This document shows, piece after piece, positions 12,951 to 24,987 of a stretch of 64,000 nucleotides of DNA. This stretch comes from Episyrphus balteatus (taxonomy: Eukaryota > Arthropoda > Insecta > Diptera > Syrphidae): NCBI RefSeq assembly GCF_945859705.1, contig NC_079135.1:15812501-15876500 (forward strand). The letters run 5' to 3'. The stretch's first letter is position 1. The number at the start of each line of letters is the position of its first letter. The notes beneath the pieces are model-generated. The model searched no databases. It had not been told where the DNA came from and was given only the letters and a program-made list of their open reading frames with translations. The position numbers and the translations under genes are program-made.

Positions 12951-15900
12951 GATACCATTATTGTTTCCAAGCATAGAATCCGCTTCCTTCATTGAAAACC
13001 TGACAAGTTTTCAATTGTTTAAAATTCTATTTCGACCTTACAAAAAAAAAATTTCTGTCATTGAATGATTCCGGACGCTTCCGGACTGCCAATCAAAAAC
13101 GCCATAAATAAATCTTTTTATTTTATCGAATTTGCTGTTAAAAGATCAAAAGGTTTGTTAGTTTAATCAACGGAAGTACTTAAGTTGAATTAATCTGGTG
13201 AAGTAATATGTTTCTTGCATTTTAACTTGACAACGAAATAAGGAAAATTATTAATTTATATTCATTTCCTTCACAATTTAAATAAATCGTCTATAATAAA
13301 TGCGCATAAGTGAGACATTCTCAAACCAAATGAAATTAAATCCAGACTTGATATGAATACAAAAAAAAAACTCAAATCCTTGGGAAATTGTTTGCTCGCA
13401 AATGGGGGAAAAAAAATTGATACAAATCGTTGCCATACAAATGTGTCAAAATCTCACACGAACTAAACGATGTCGTAAAGTTGAACCCATTGCCAGATTT
13501 AACTGCCATTTAACAGTCCAATTTAATCATTCTAACTCACATATACACCCACACCTCCTCTCTTTCCCCGAAAGCCTGGCGGCAATCGCAGCATCGCTGG
13601 CATCGACTTTGGCATTCTAAACTCCATAACTGGGTATATGCACACAAAAAAAAAAAAAACCCCTCAGAGCCTAACTCACCACTTAAATACACATCTTTGA
13701 AATTGTTTATATCCCGTCTAAATAAATCTTTTTCTGCCATTTTCAAACGTCCTGCTATAATGTATTCATCTCCAGGGCAAAAAAAAAAGAACAACAACAA
13801 TAAAGTATTTTTCCAACACACATATCGTTTTGGCCTTTGTTAACAAAAAAAAAAAATTGAAAAAAAAATCCAGTCATACGTGACTTTTGTGATCCCCAAT
13901 TCATCACTCGCTGACAGAATGTCCTTTTTCATTCCTTATTTCCGATTTTCAATTCAAATGTACATACTGTCTCGTTTTGAAATCATTTCACCCGCTTCGG
14001 TTTACCCTTAGATTTGGCTCTCCGGTTAACCGAATATCTAACGGTCGTCGCGCGCGTATTTGAATTTGCATTTTGAAATTTACGAAGAATTGAACAAGTA
14101 TACAGTATTGAATGGGACAGGACGAAGGAGTGTGGGACATGGAAACATTATTTGGCACAAACTAAGCCGAGGTCGAGGCAGTGTGAGCAGGGTGAAATGA
14201 AATGAAGCCTTCGCCGCCGCCGCTCTGCTGAAAGCTGAATGAATGATTTTCATGAAAATTGCTGGAGTCCTGATGATATAACATCCTATCGTCGTCCTTG
14301 TCGCTGGCTGAATCGAAATAAAGGAAATCAAATTCAAAATGTGATGCCTATCAAATCGAATACTGTTTGAAATCAATAAAGTGAGTGGCTATACCAACTT
14401 CTTGCAATATCCAGGGCCGGTTTTTTTGTAATATTGCCAGATAAGGCCGCAATTTTGTTAAATTGTATACGTAACTAATTAACTAAAAAAATGTGTTAAT
14501 TAATTTTATAATTTTGAATATCCTTTGAAATATGCTTAACTTATTTTAGTCAATTCAACAAACTAAAGTGTCTAGGTAAAAAAAAAATCCCTTCCACTAT
14601 TTTGAACAGCTTTGAAATATTATATCGTCAGCTAGAAGTGTTTTAAAAAGGACTTCTGATTTTTTTTTTACAAACAATTTAAGTTTCAGTTGACCCTTTT
14701 ATTCTAAAAAACGCTTTTCTTCAACAACTTGTCTGAATGAAGTCAAAAAAAATATTCTTTTACTGAATTTTGTCTCTTGTTTTTTGTTTTTATTTTTATT
14801 TTTATCCTCTTACTATATACTTTGGACTTTAACCCTTGTCATTTCGTAAACGACACTCATAAAAGGATAACTATAATTATTATTCAGAAGGATTTTTTTT
14901 CTACTGCTGCAAGTTTAACCTTCACCCTTTGAGTATACGAATGAATAAATAAATTGAAAAGAAAAATTTTTAACTCAAAGTAGAAAATTAAAAAAAAAAA
15001 AAAAAAAAAAAAACATTTAAAAAACAACACAAAGAAGAATCTACAGGTATTTTTACTAAAATACATCAGTTGTAAGGATTTTATGAAAACCTACCTGTGA
15101 TATATTGAGCACTCAAAGAAGTCATGGTTGAATAATAATTCTAACACTTCAAGTGGTGCAATAATTTTAAGTATCATACTTTGAGTATAAATTAATTTTT
15201 CTTTTGGTAAATAATATTCTTTTATTGATGTATTTACCTTTTTAAAAAGAAACACATTGACAAATCAAGGGAAACTGACAATAAAGAGATTCGATTATAA
15301 TCGTTTAAAACATCTTTTAAATGATTTATCATTTTTTTTAGTTTTCCCCTATAAAATCAAATACTTAGTCCGCAGTGAGGTGTCGTGAGTTCCATGTAGG
15401 AAGCTTTGCTCTAAAAGATTTATGAGTCAAATTGATAACAGATCAATTTCATTCTTACAGCAAATAATTTCGGGTGTATATTAGAGTGTACCAAAGTACT
15501 CAACTATGGAATTTTCAAATGTAATAGCTTTTAAAAGTTGCATCGCTTATCAAAATTTAATGCTGCCTTTACAAGAAGACCAAGTTTACATTTCGCCCGA
15601 TGATGGACAGAAGTCCGAAACGCGTAGCATAAAAACAAAAAAACATAAAAGTTGTGAAAATTATTTTTTAAAAAACTTACAAATAAAAAACAAACAACCT
15701 AAAAATTAGTTTCTTTTTATTTAAAAAATTATATGTTGTTAAGGACCATCTCAATTTTGAGCCATTTGGAAGTATGAATTAAACAAAAAAAAAAAAAAAA
15801 ACTATTTCTTGCTAGGGAAGCCAGGTTGTCAAAGGTAATCGCTATCGTAAATTGTTATCAAATTCTGACTTAAATTTTAGCAAATTTTTACCTATAGTTA

Positions 15901-16059
15901 TTGAACAATAGAAAGAGATTGGCAAATTATTTAGCAATGAAGGAAGCAAATCAAAAAGAAAACATATAAAATCCCTTTAAAGTAGGTACATAATTATAAA
16001 AATTTAAAAAAAAAATATTTTTTTTAAAATTACATTTCTATATTTTTAATAAAAGGACC
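12951..16059. other. Sequence downstream of dpr10, no gene recognised
   Basis: Mostly unique DNA with long A/T runs. The part 13340-14420 is less AT-rich and lacks obvious repeats, so it is the likeliest place here for conserved noncoding sequence, but I recognise no coding segment. The 13065-13094 stretch resembles 61572-61601 inside a hAT-like element and may be a fragment of one. Confidence 0.4.
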
Positions 16060-17350
16060 TCAGCGACACTCAGCAAAGCTCAAGCTGTTTTTAGCCATTT
16101 AAATTAAAAAAATACACGGAAATGCACGGAAATACATACCTGATTTTTAAAAGAATTAAAATTTTGGGACGAATTTGAGGTTACGTACATATTTCTATGT
16201 GGAATAATGTTTTAAATATTTTTACCAAATTTCAAGTGAAAATGTTTAAAACTGCTTGAGCTATGCTAAGTTGTTTACAAGCCACGTACAGAGATTCTCT
16301 GTAAAGATGATATTTTATGATTTCTTATAAAAATTTTTTTAGTTGTAGATACATTACCGATCTAGCCAATTTAATGATGCTAAAAATTATGTGTCTATCA
16401 TAGAAACTGAGAAAAATTAAAAAAAAAAAAAAAATAAAACAACATAACCTCAAAAGTGCTGTCCTCGCTGAAAAACAGTGCATGCACAAGAAAAGATATT
16501 TATATTATCTACAACTTTGGTTGAGTAACTAATTCGGTCAAGCCAATAGTGTAGTATATATAGACCAATTCACGTTTTTCAAAATGGCGGATTTCGACGG
16601 GTAGTTGGCGTCCCGAAAACCAGGACTTAAGCTTTTCTAATACTTTTCTTTCAAATTTGAAAAAATCAGCCTCCTTTCTAACTTTCCTGTACTTAGACTA
16701 TAGTTTTCAGATCAATATTTTTCAACTCATACATCGCATGACTTTCAAAAATATACCAAATTATTAGTATCATGGTCTATAACTTTTACTATTTAAAAAA
16801 TTATGTAACTAATACTAGGAATCATAAAATCTAAAAAACCGAAAAAAAAAAATAAATTAAAACAACATAACCTCAAAACTATTGCCCGCTCAGAAAAATA
16901 ATGTATCACAAAGAAAAAGATAATTAAATTTCCAAGAACTTTGGTCTGGATAACCATTTCTATAGGACCCTTAGTTTTGTAGATATAGAGGGACTCGCGT
17001 TTTCCAAAATGGCTGATTTAGCCAGGGGGTGGAATCCTGAAAACTTGGACTTAAGTTTTTCTAATACCCTTCTTTCATACTTGAAAAATTCAGCCGTCCT
17101 GTATTTAGTTCCACGAAAAAGTTTATCTATCCTGTACTAGTCTGATTCCTGTACGCCTTTTGTCCATATAATTTTGCCTTATGTACTTTTGTAAAAAAAA
17201 ATCTTTTGGAGTGATTTATTTCAAGATGTTTTTGGAAATTCTATTTTTATGGCTGTTTTTATTGACGTTTTCCATAATATATGTAATTTTTAGAAAATAT
17301 AAGCCAACGTCTGAAAAAGAGTCCGAAAATTTGGGCACTTTTCGGGCACT
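16060..17350. mobile_element. Decayed repeat region related to the 24988-28211 element
   Basis: Segments here parallel the right part of the TIR element at 24988-28211. CAAATTTCAAGTG(G/A)AAA followed by TACRGAGATTCTYTGTA and TTTTTTAGTT-GTAGATAC appear at 16225-16350 and again near 28055-28140. No TIRs and no ORF are seen, so this looks like an old fragment. Confidence 0.45.
16340..17110 (+). repeat. Diverged tandem duplication, unit about 423 bp
   Basis: AACATAACCTCAAAA occurs at 16441 and 16864, 423 bases apart. It is followed in both copies by ACTTTGGT, a CACGTTTTTCAAAATGGC-like and CGCGTTTTCCAAAATGGC-like pair, GGACTTAAG(C/T)TTTTCTAATAC and TTCTTTCA. Identity is perhaps 70 percent, so the duplication is old. 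Confidence 0.8.
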
Positions 17351-18672
17351 ACGGATTTAATTTAGCACAGGTCTTTCGAAACTGCATACTTTCTGCGAGA
17401 TTGGATGTCTTAAATGACTGGCCTAAAAATAGTTTTGATAGAGTAAAATGCTCGTTTTATTCAACAAAATTCCATTTTTTTTTTAATAAAAACACAAAAT
17501 TTTTACATTAATTTTATTTATAATATATTTTATTTTTATCGTTTATTTTTTTTTCTCCTTATTGCTTTTACATAAACTTTATATTATTTTAATGTTTTTT
17601 TTTTTTAATTTACTTATATATTTAATTTTTTGGTTTTCTTCTAAAATATACAATAACGTTTTTTTATATCATAAATCTCATAGACATAATTTTCGATTTG
17701 AAATCATTTTTTTTTCTTTTTCAAATATTTTTAACATTATTATTTTGATAGAACATTTTCGAGATGTTGTGTGTTTCTAATTTAGTTTTTTTTTTTAACA
17801 GTTTATTATAATTTTATACAATTTATACAATGATTTGATTTTAATTTTTTTATATTATTAAGCTTATATTTATTTCTTTTTTTAATTTTATTTAAATATC
17901 CAAAAACTATTCTATCACTTTGACATCATTACACACTTAACGTATTTTAATCGTCTGTTTTTTTTTTTTTTTGTTTTTCATTTATTTTGAGTGGGCTTAT
18001 TTCTTGTATTTATTTATTTAATTTAAATTTTTTTTTAATTTTTATTTACATATTATAAAAAGTTGATTTAGTACAAAAAAAGCAATGAAAATATTTTGGA
18101 GAGTCCAAAAATGTATGAAAAGCTTTAATAATCTTACAAAAATATAAAATTTGGTTAAAAGATGCTTTGAAATTAAAAAAAAAAAACTCATTTATGAAAA
18201 AAAAAAACAATATATTTTCGCTTAATAGAAAAAAAATTAAAATTTTAATTCGTATAAGCTTATGAAAAGAATTTAAAAAATCGGCTAAGCTTATTCTAAA
18301 TATCAATTTAGTTTTTTTTTTTTTTTATTTATTTAAGAATATGTTCATATCTACTTACATCTGTAACAATTTAATACATTTTCATAAAATTTAATTATAA
18401 TTTTATATCTTAACTTATTTTATAATTTGTTTTAATTATTTACAATAGTTTTTTTTTTGTTTTTAATTTTTATTTAATTATGTCTTCTATTTTTTTTTTT
18501 TATCTTTTCTACGAATGTCCTTGATATTTTTAAATACCTTTTAAACGCTTTTAAAAATAATAAAAAAAAATTATAATAATTTTATATAAAAAATTCTATT
18601 TAAGTATAAAATTTAAAAGTAAAAATTTATGCAAGCGCATTTGAAATATAGAAAAACACAAAAAAAAAATTA
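17351..18672 (-). other. 3' flank of dpr10, extremely AT-rich, probable 3' UTR region
   Basis: Immediately downstream of the stop on the minus strand. The DNA is dominated by A/T runs with many AATAAA-like words on the minus strand, so no single polyadenylation site can be chosen. No coding segment is recognised. Confidence 0.35.
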
Positions 18673-18959
18673 TCACCGTACATGTTCCAACAACAGCTGA
18701 TGCGTGTAACCGTTCCTTGTTGACTTTAAAGGACTTTGGTTTTGCTTTTGATTTTGCTGGTATTGTTGTGATTGTTGTTGTTTTTGTTTGTTTGTTTGCC
18801 GGTTGGAAACACATCTGAAAATGGTATTTTCACGTAACAACTTACATAGCAACAGTATCAAATGCAGGAACAACGTTATATGAAAAACGCCAAATGTTAG
18901 CTTAGATGTTAGCATTGTTGGTGTGGCAGCATTAGTTTGCATTGCTTCTGGTCGCTCAC
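18673..18959 (-). CDS. dpr10: dpr10 terminal coding exon: hydrophobic segment and Gln-rich tail
   Basis: A TTTCTTTACAG acceptor precedes 18959. Two bases complete G283, then ERPEAMQTNAA follows, which matches Dpr10 directly after Ig2. Next comes a hydrophobic run (about residues 303-321, LTFGVFHITLFLHLILLLC) and then a hydrophilic tail to R377, rich in Gln, Asn and Lys and encoded partly by CAA/AAC repeats. The stop is TGA at 18675-18673. Read straight through, the hydrophobic run is a membrane helix with a short cytoplasmic tail. If the internal GTAAGT at 18845 is used, the tail changes and a GPI-type end becomes possible. The tail has no resemblance I can recall to the fly protein, so the exact C-terminus is less certain than the exon itself. 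Confidence 0.82.
18840..18848 (-). other. Candidate internal splice donor in the dpr10 terminal exon
   Basis: On the minus strand the sequence TAT|GTAAGT sits exactly after the codons for LILLL, with GT at 18845-18844. It is a full consensus match. Using it would give an exon of 18846-18959 ending in phase 1 and would remove the Gln-rich tail. The nearest TTTTCAG lies only ~30 bases on, too close for an intron, so a downstream acceptor below 18673 would be needed. Confidence 0.35.
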
Positions 18960-20822
18960 CTGTAAAGAAAGTTAAAAAAAATAAAAAAAAAAACATAAGA
19001 AAGGACAAAAAAAAACAACCAGTTTTCCAGTTCAGGTGGAGAAAAATATACTTTTTGCAAGAAAAGTCCTTGCTTTTCTATGTAGCTAAGCTATATACAT
19101 ATATCGTTGTGTAGCTGCTGTTGCAACTATGTTGCATAAATGAATCAGTTGAAACGTTAAATGTTATACAATGGCTTGTGGCGGTAAACAACGTGGAAAA
19201 ATAGAAGAAATACAAAAAAAAAACAAAAAACTTTCTCGCTCCATGTATCGCATAGTAATTGTAGAAAAATTCAAAAAATAAATTAATTCAAAATGTAAAA
19301 CAGTTGTAGTTGGAATACTATGGCGCGTTTATGGTTAGTTGAAGCAGCCACACAATTTTACAAAAAGGAGCTAGAATATGGATAACTCCTGAGGCATGAG
19401 AACTGAGAAAGCAGCAGCAGCAGGAGCAAGCTTGGTTAGATGGTATATACTTTGGTTTTATAAAAGGAATCAACTTTTATGCGCAGAGTTTGCTTCAAGT
19501 ATAAATAGTTTAAAACACTCACTGGGGATTTTGGTTGTGAAGACAGAATAGAAACAACGAAAGAGTTGCTAATAAATTAGTCAAGCTTTACAGAATTCTT
19601 GGTTTTAATTTAGCGATTGTTTAACAAAGTGGAATATGGTTATAGACACAAGGAATTGGCCAGGGAATTAGCGAACAGTTGAACAAACTAAATCTCTTCG
19701 AAATGCTAAACAATGGTAAAGGATAAACTTTAACAAAAGAGCTTATAGACATTGGATTACAAATAAGACGTTTGTTTTTATTCTAATTTTTTTTTTTTTT
19801 TTGCAAATATGGATAAGAATCATATTGAAATCCAATATCTTTAGGAATGACAATAAATCTGGTTTAGGATTTTTTTTTTAATCAGCACACAAATATTGTA
19901 TAAAATATAATTTCCTGTGAATCTATGTTTCTATAGGTTTTGTTTCAATCCACCGTAAGACCGCGATTATTTTAAACTTTGCCCTATTATAAATACATAT
20001 TTCAAAACTCAAAGTTTACTATAGAAATGTATGGGGTAAAAAACGTGAAAGCTTACTTTAAACCGAGTCCTTGGGGGAAGTTAGTTTGGTGCTAACCGCA
20101 GCCAATTTATGAATAACAAGAAAAGTTTTTGAAATAGAAACTAATTAAATTAAATTGTAGTTTTTTTTTTAGCAAAATATTGAAAATATTTTATTGTAAG
20201 TGGGTGGAATAAGTTTTATTTTACCAAATAATATCACAGAAATGTATTGATGTGACGCATAGTGTATTTATAGAGAATAATTATAATTCGCCTTCTTCGC
20301 CGGATGTTGGAAATTCGCAAACACTATAACGTGGTTCAAAGTTGATAGATGTAATTAAAGTTTTTATTCCCATAAATCTAGTTCTTTTTATTTATTAGTA
20401 GCATTTTTATGTGTTCAACGAAATTGTATTTTTTATTTGTCAATGTTTTTTTTTCTTTAATTTTTTTTATATAATAATCTTTCAAAAAAATAGTTTCCGC
20501 CATCCCCTAGAGGGGAAGATGGAATTATATTTTTATTTTTATTTTTTAAACAAAATAAAAGTAATTATTTACTCAAAAGTGCCTTTAAAGATTTTTATGA
20601 AAACAAAATTTGTGTAATGTGAATGTCACAAATAAAATTGACTTTTGAATTACAAAAAAAAATTTGTTATTGAATTGACACTACCGGTCTTTATCATAGA
20701 ACCATTTTTTTTTTTTTATTTTTGATTTTTTGAACTAAATGTTTTTGTTTATCTTTAATACTTTGCAAAATTTTTAGAAAAGAAAATTTTTTTTTTTGAA
20801 AAATCAATTTATGTACTACATA
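18960..20822. other. dpr10 intron 5, distal part, no element recognised
   Basis: Intronic AT-rich sequence between the terminal exon and the TIR element at 20823. It holds poly-A/T tracts and short CAG/GCA-rich patches (about 19410-19430). No exon-like segment with Ig signatures was seen. Confidence 0.45.
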
Positions 20823-21596
20823 TGAATCGTTTATTTCAGAAACAGCATAAGTCCATTTTTCCCAAAATTTTTTTTTTTTTGAAATTTCTCATTTATATGT
20901 ATATAGTTATTCATCTTCTGGAAATAAATTAAGTATGTCAGACCCCCCAAAATACGAAAACTGAAAGGAAAGGGTTTAAAATGTATATAAAGATTTCACC
21001 CGGTGACAACATTTTTTACTGTTAAATACATGACTTTTTACCAGTTTTAAATTATTTTGGCAGCAATCTTGACACGCACCCCCTTTTGTTATACATCTTT
21101 AAAAAGGTAAGTAATTATTCTATCTATATCTATTAAATTCATTAAAATTAAACTCAGGATTCAAAATTTATAGCCAGATCTCTCGCTGTGGCAGAATTTT
21201 TAACTCTTGAATTATATGACATTTTACCAGTTTTAAATTATTTTGGCAAACATCATGACACGCAAGCCTTTAAGTAATACATTTATCTACTGCTATTTGA
21301 TTTATTAAAATCAAAAGCTGGGTTCGAAAACTATAGCTAAATAAAAACAAAAGTTTTACCAAAAAAATTTCGTTTTGAGCAGAAACGACATAAGTCCAGC
21401 GACCTTAAAGGCTTAAAAACCCGCTAAGACTTGAAAAAAATATTTTAAAGGTTTTTAAATGTGTCTTTAGCTAGATTATGACTCGGCATACTCTAAATTT
21501 GAAGTGTTGTGGAGTTTTAACATAAAAAACAGTTTTTTGTTGCTCCTGAAAAGTTAGTGCTCATGGACTTATGCTGTTTCTGAAATAAACGATTCA
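20823..21596. mobile_element. 774-bp MITE with ~33-bp perfect TIRs and TA target site
   Basis: The left end TGAATCGTTTATTTCAGAAA continues to 20855 and is repeated exactly, inverted, at 21564-21596. A TA dinucleotide lies outside each end (20821-20822, 21597-21598), as expected of the Tc1/mariner type. Inside, a ~180-bp unit is duplicated: TTTTACCAGTTTTAAATTAT, then TTTGGCA and TGACACGC, near 21031 and again near 21222. There is no transposase ORF. Confidence 0.85.
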
Positions 21597-21598
21597 TA

Positions 21599-24553
21599 TA
21601 TTTAAAACTGTTTGATTAATCTTTTTGAAATTTTATTTCATTGTGTTGATGAATAATTTCTTAATACTGGCATACCATTTTTTGTACTTATAAAGGGAAG
21701 CAAAAACTTTAAACGCTGCGCTGATTACTCTTTTTAAAAAAAATGTCACTTCATCTAATCTTTCATTTACTAAAAATTGGCCCTTTTTTGAATTTTTTTG
21801 TTTTTAAAATATTATTATTTAAAGTTGCTAAAACGTTTTTGTACAAAAATAATATATAATAATATATTTAAAAATATTTCAAATTTTAAAAACAAGGTTA
21901 AATATTCGAATGGGTTGCATGAACTTGCTGTTAGTTCCTAAAATTCATGTTGTCTAAATTATACATTTTTTTTTCTAAGCCAATTTTTAACTGATTTACA
22001 TAAAAAACACCTCGTTTTATTTGGATATAAATATTATTTAAAAATATTTTTTTTAAAACAGAATGTTGTTTTGAAAACATGTAGGTACTTTAAAAAAATG
22101 GAATTTTTGAACTTTTACAGCTTATAAATTATAGGTGCTTTAACCGAATCACATGTTTTATACATTTTTTAAAAGGTAAAATTATATCTTCTATCAGAAA
22201 TTAAATCAAAAATGGGTAAAAATTTGACAAAACTAGAATTTTTTCAATGGGTGAAGGTCCAAAAAACCGTTTTTTTTCCAATAATTCCAGATTTTGGTGG
22301 TGTTAGGGACTTTTTAAATACCGTTTCGTTATCAGTGTGATTAGCTCTACAAAACGTGATAGGTCTCCGCCCGAGTATATTTTGAAACACAGTGTTATTA
22401 ATCAACTATTTAATCTTTAAAAAAAAAATAATAATAGCTGTGACGTGTTGGAAAAATTCCTCAAACAAACCACTTAAAATTTTAAAATTGTTGTTTTATT
22501 TCAAAATTCCAAGAAATTGCGTTTTTAACTTTTAATACAGAAAAAATAAAACATTTATTGGTCAGTTCTTACTAATAACAAAACACTTCACTTATATTTT
22601 AGTAAATACAAATTTCCTCGCAAATGGTGTTGTGTTATGTTTATAAAATTCAAATATTCGACACTACAAAGCAAACATTCAGGAATTTTTTGAGAAAAAT
22701 GTAAAAATTTTTGCTTTGAATTTTCTATATTTTCCATTGAAGGAACTGAAAAAACAAAAATGAATCGTTAAAAGCTCTGGGAAACAAATTTTATTCCATT
22801 ACAAACCCGATTCTAGAATTTTTTCTATTCACTCAAATTGACATCCTAGTTTAAAAGGAAACAAAAAAAAATTTCAATAGAATTGAAATATTGTTAAAAA
22901 CAATTTGTCCCTAAAGCTCATATAATTTCCATTGAATACTATCCAAATGAACTATTTCTATTCTATTATATGTATGTCATGGTTGTGTACAATTGTACTT
23001 TAAATTTATTCAAATTGACCTTATATTATATCATCCAATTTGTCTATTGTCCTCACAAGAATTTCACAATAATGCAATTTTGTGTTTTTCATCATAATTT
23101 GCATTTCAATTTTTTTTTTTTGTTTTCCATTTCAATCAATGTTTTTTCCAGTAAATGCAACTCAAATTACAAGAAAAAAAAAAACAAATTTTCTTCCTCT
23201 CAAAACTTGCATATGGTTGCATTTTATTAAACTTGCAATAATAATTCATTAAAAAAAAAGTGAATCCTCAAAGATTGTTATGGTTGAAGTGTATATCCAT
23301 ATATTTTTTTTTTTTTGTTTTTTTTTCTGTTTTTTTTTTCGACCAAAAATTATGAAAATTCGCATTAAAGTCACGTATTTTTCACATTTTCGTTTCTCTG
23401 TTTGGTTTGTTCTGACTTGATGGGTGCATCGCATCACCTATTTTTGTTCTTTGCAAAAATGTCATCACTGATAAGGTTCTCTTTTTCAAAAATACAAAAA
23501 AAAAAAAAAAAGACAGAAAAAATGTGGGTCATCATGTACAACTCATCAACTATACTCTTGAGAGAGATCTTGAACAGTCAATGGAACACCAAACATATAT
23601 TCACTGCTTCAACTAAGGTGTAAGAATGTACATCCCAAACACCCAGCATCATCAACATCATCATCATCAACAGCCACCCCCACCACCTCCGTTATAAAGG
23701 ACCCCATCATCAGGATGCAAACGTATACACATCCTGCCTGTTTCTGTGCTGCTGTTTCTACTTCTATAACGTATATTCCTGACTCTGGCTCTGAACTGAA
23801 AACGTGCAGATTTCGGAGAATGACGAGGACGATGCTGCTGCTTACTTCGGTCTTTTGGTCGATGCTCGTAGCAGAGAACTAAATTCACTTGAAACATTCA
23901 CTTGCACGCCCGCAAGACCCTTCTCCAAATATCGCTGATTCAGATTGCGAACATATTCGTGCAACTATGCGCTTCAAGGAACAAAATTCTTATCGTACAA
24001 ATATAGACCCCTAAATAAATGTTAGTAAGTGTAGCGAAGGATGTTTTTGCTCCTTGCTAGTATACTACATATAGAAAACGTAGTAGGTAAAAACATGGCA
24101 TAAGAGGAGCCACTCTCAGTTTTGTGTGTGTCCTTATCGATGGAATCTCTTCGCTTGGTGCTGTAACGTAACCACGACACGATGCGATGGTAAATGTAGT
24201 ATAACTTAATGTGTCACTATCAACTCTGTTAAGGGTGGCTTCTTCCTTATGGCAATTTTAAAAGCTGCTTTAATAATGATATCTCCGATCTATAAGACTA
24301 TACACAATAGATGTGTACCTCTAAGAAGTTCCATATTAGAGTTCTCAAATGGTTATGGTTAGATTATTCTTCGAGAGTGCAAGATAGAGAATAATCTTAA
24401 GGAAAAAGTTTTTGTTAGGTTATAACCAGCAAAATTAGGTTCTTAAGCACGCCTGGTCTTTCGTTAGCTACGCGCGTTAACCTACCCGAGATAAGCTTAT
24501 TATTTCTATGAAAAAAGTATAATTGAAGTATTTTTGTTATTGTTGTATATTAC
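21599..24553. other. dpr10 intron 5, proximal part, no element recognised
   Basis: AT-rich intron up to the donor at 24553. The stretch 23640-24480 is less AT-rich and single-copy in appearance. It has a CAT/CAC-rich patch at 23645-23695. No exon with convincing splice sites was found. Confidence 0.4.
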
Positions 24554-24722
24554 CTTGAAGCACATGAACGCGTATGCTAGCTATTTCAGTATTCGATGGA
24601 TAGCAGGAATATTTGCCTGAATCAGGTAAATCAGCATCGTCGATGAGAAGTATTGATTTAGGATCATCTGATATACTTGTGATGAATGTGATGCCTCCAC
24701 GTTCGGAGTCTTCGCTGATGAC
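24554..24722 (-). CDS. dpr10: dpr10 exon: second half of Ig2
   Basis: The acceptor CTTTTTTTAG precedes 24722 and a GTAATA donor follows 24554. The exon enters in phase 0 and leaves with one base over. It encodes VISEDSERGGITFITSISDD, then PKSILLIDDADLPDSGKYSC and YPSNTEIASIRVHVLQ. C266 pairs with C207, and DSGKYSC is the Ig2 tyrosine corner. The first ~20 residues (C' to D strands) look clearly diverged from the Drosophila protein as I remember it, while the F and G strands match closely. That fits a surface loop under weaker constraint. Confidence 0.93.
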
Positions 24723-24987
24723 CTAAAAAAAGAAAAAAAAAAAATAATATATTTTTAAATCCATAGGAAAAATACTTAAAGCTTGCAAGAATTTTGTTCA
24801 TAAAATGTATCGAAATGCTTAGCTCATATGTAATCAAATAAAAAAGAACAATTTCAGTCTCTAGGTGGCTATTATGTTAGTCCTCCATATTGGTTAAATA
24901 TAAAAAAATGTGTTATAACACTTTTTTTTTATTATTTAATCAGCAATTTAAACATTTGTATTCAAAAATAGAAAAACCTATAGAAAA

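Noticed and set aside
14080..14376. 98-codon minus-strand frame in a less AT-rich region
   Set aside because: No recognisable domain, no splice link to dpr10, and composition no better than neighbouring noncoding DNA.
23667..23897. Minus-strand frame ending in a run of six glycines and Cys, as a possible alternative dpr10 C-terminus
   Set aside because: I recall a Gly-rich tail in Drosophila Dpr10, but here the run comes from a CCACCCCCACCACC tract. The upstream acceptor candidates are weak and the frame lacks a hydrophobic anchor segment.
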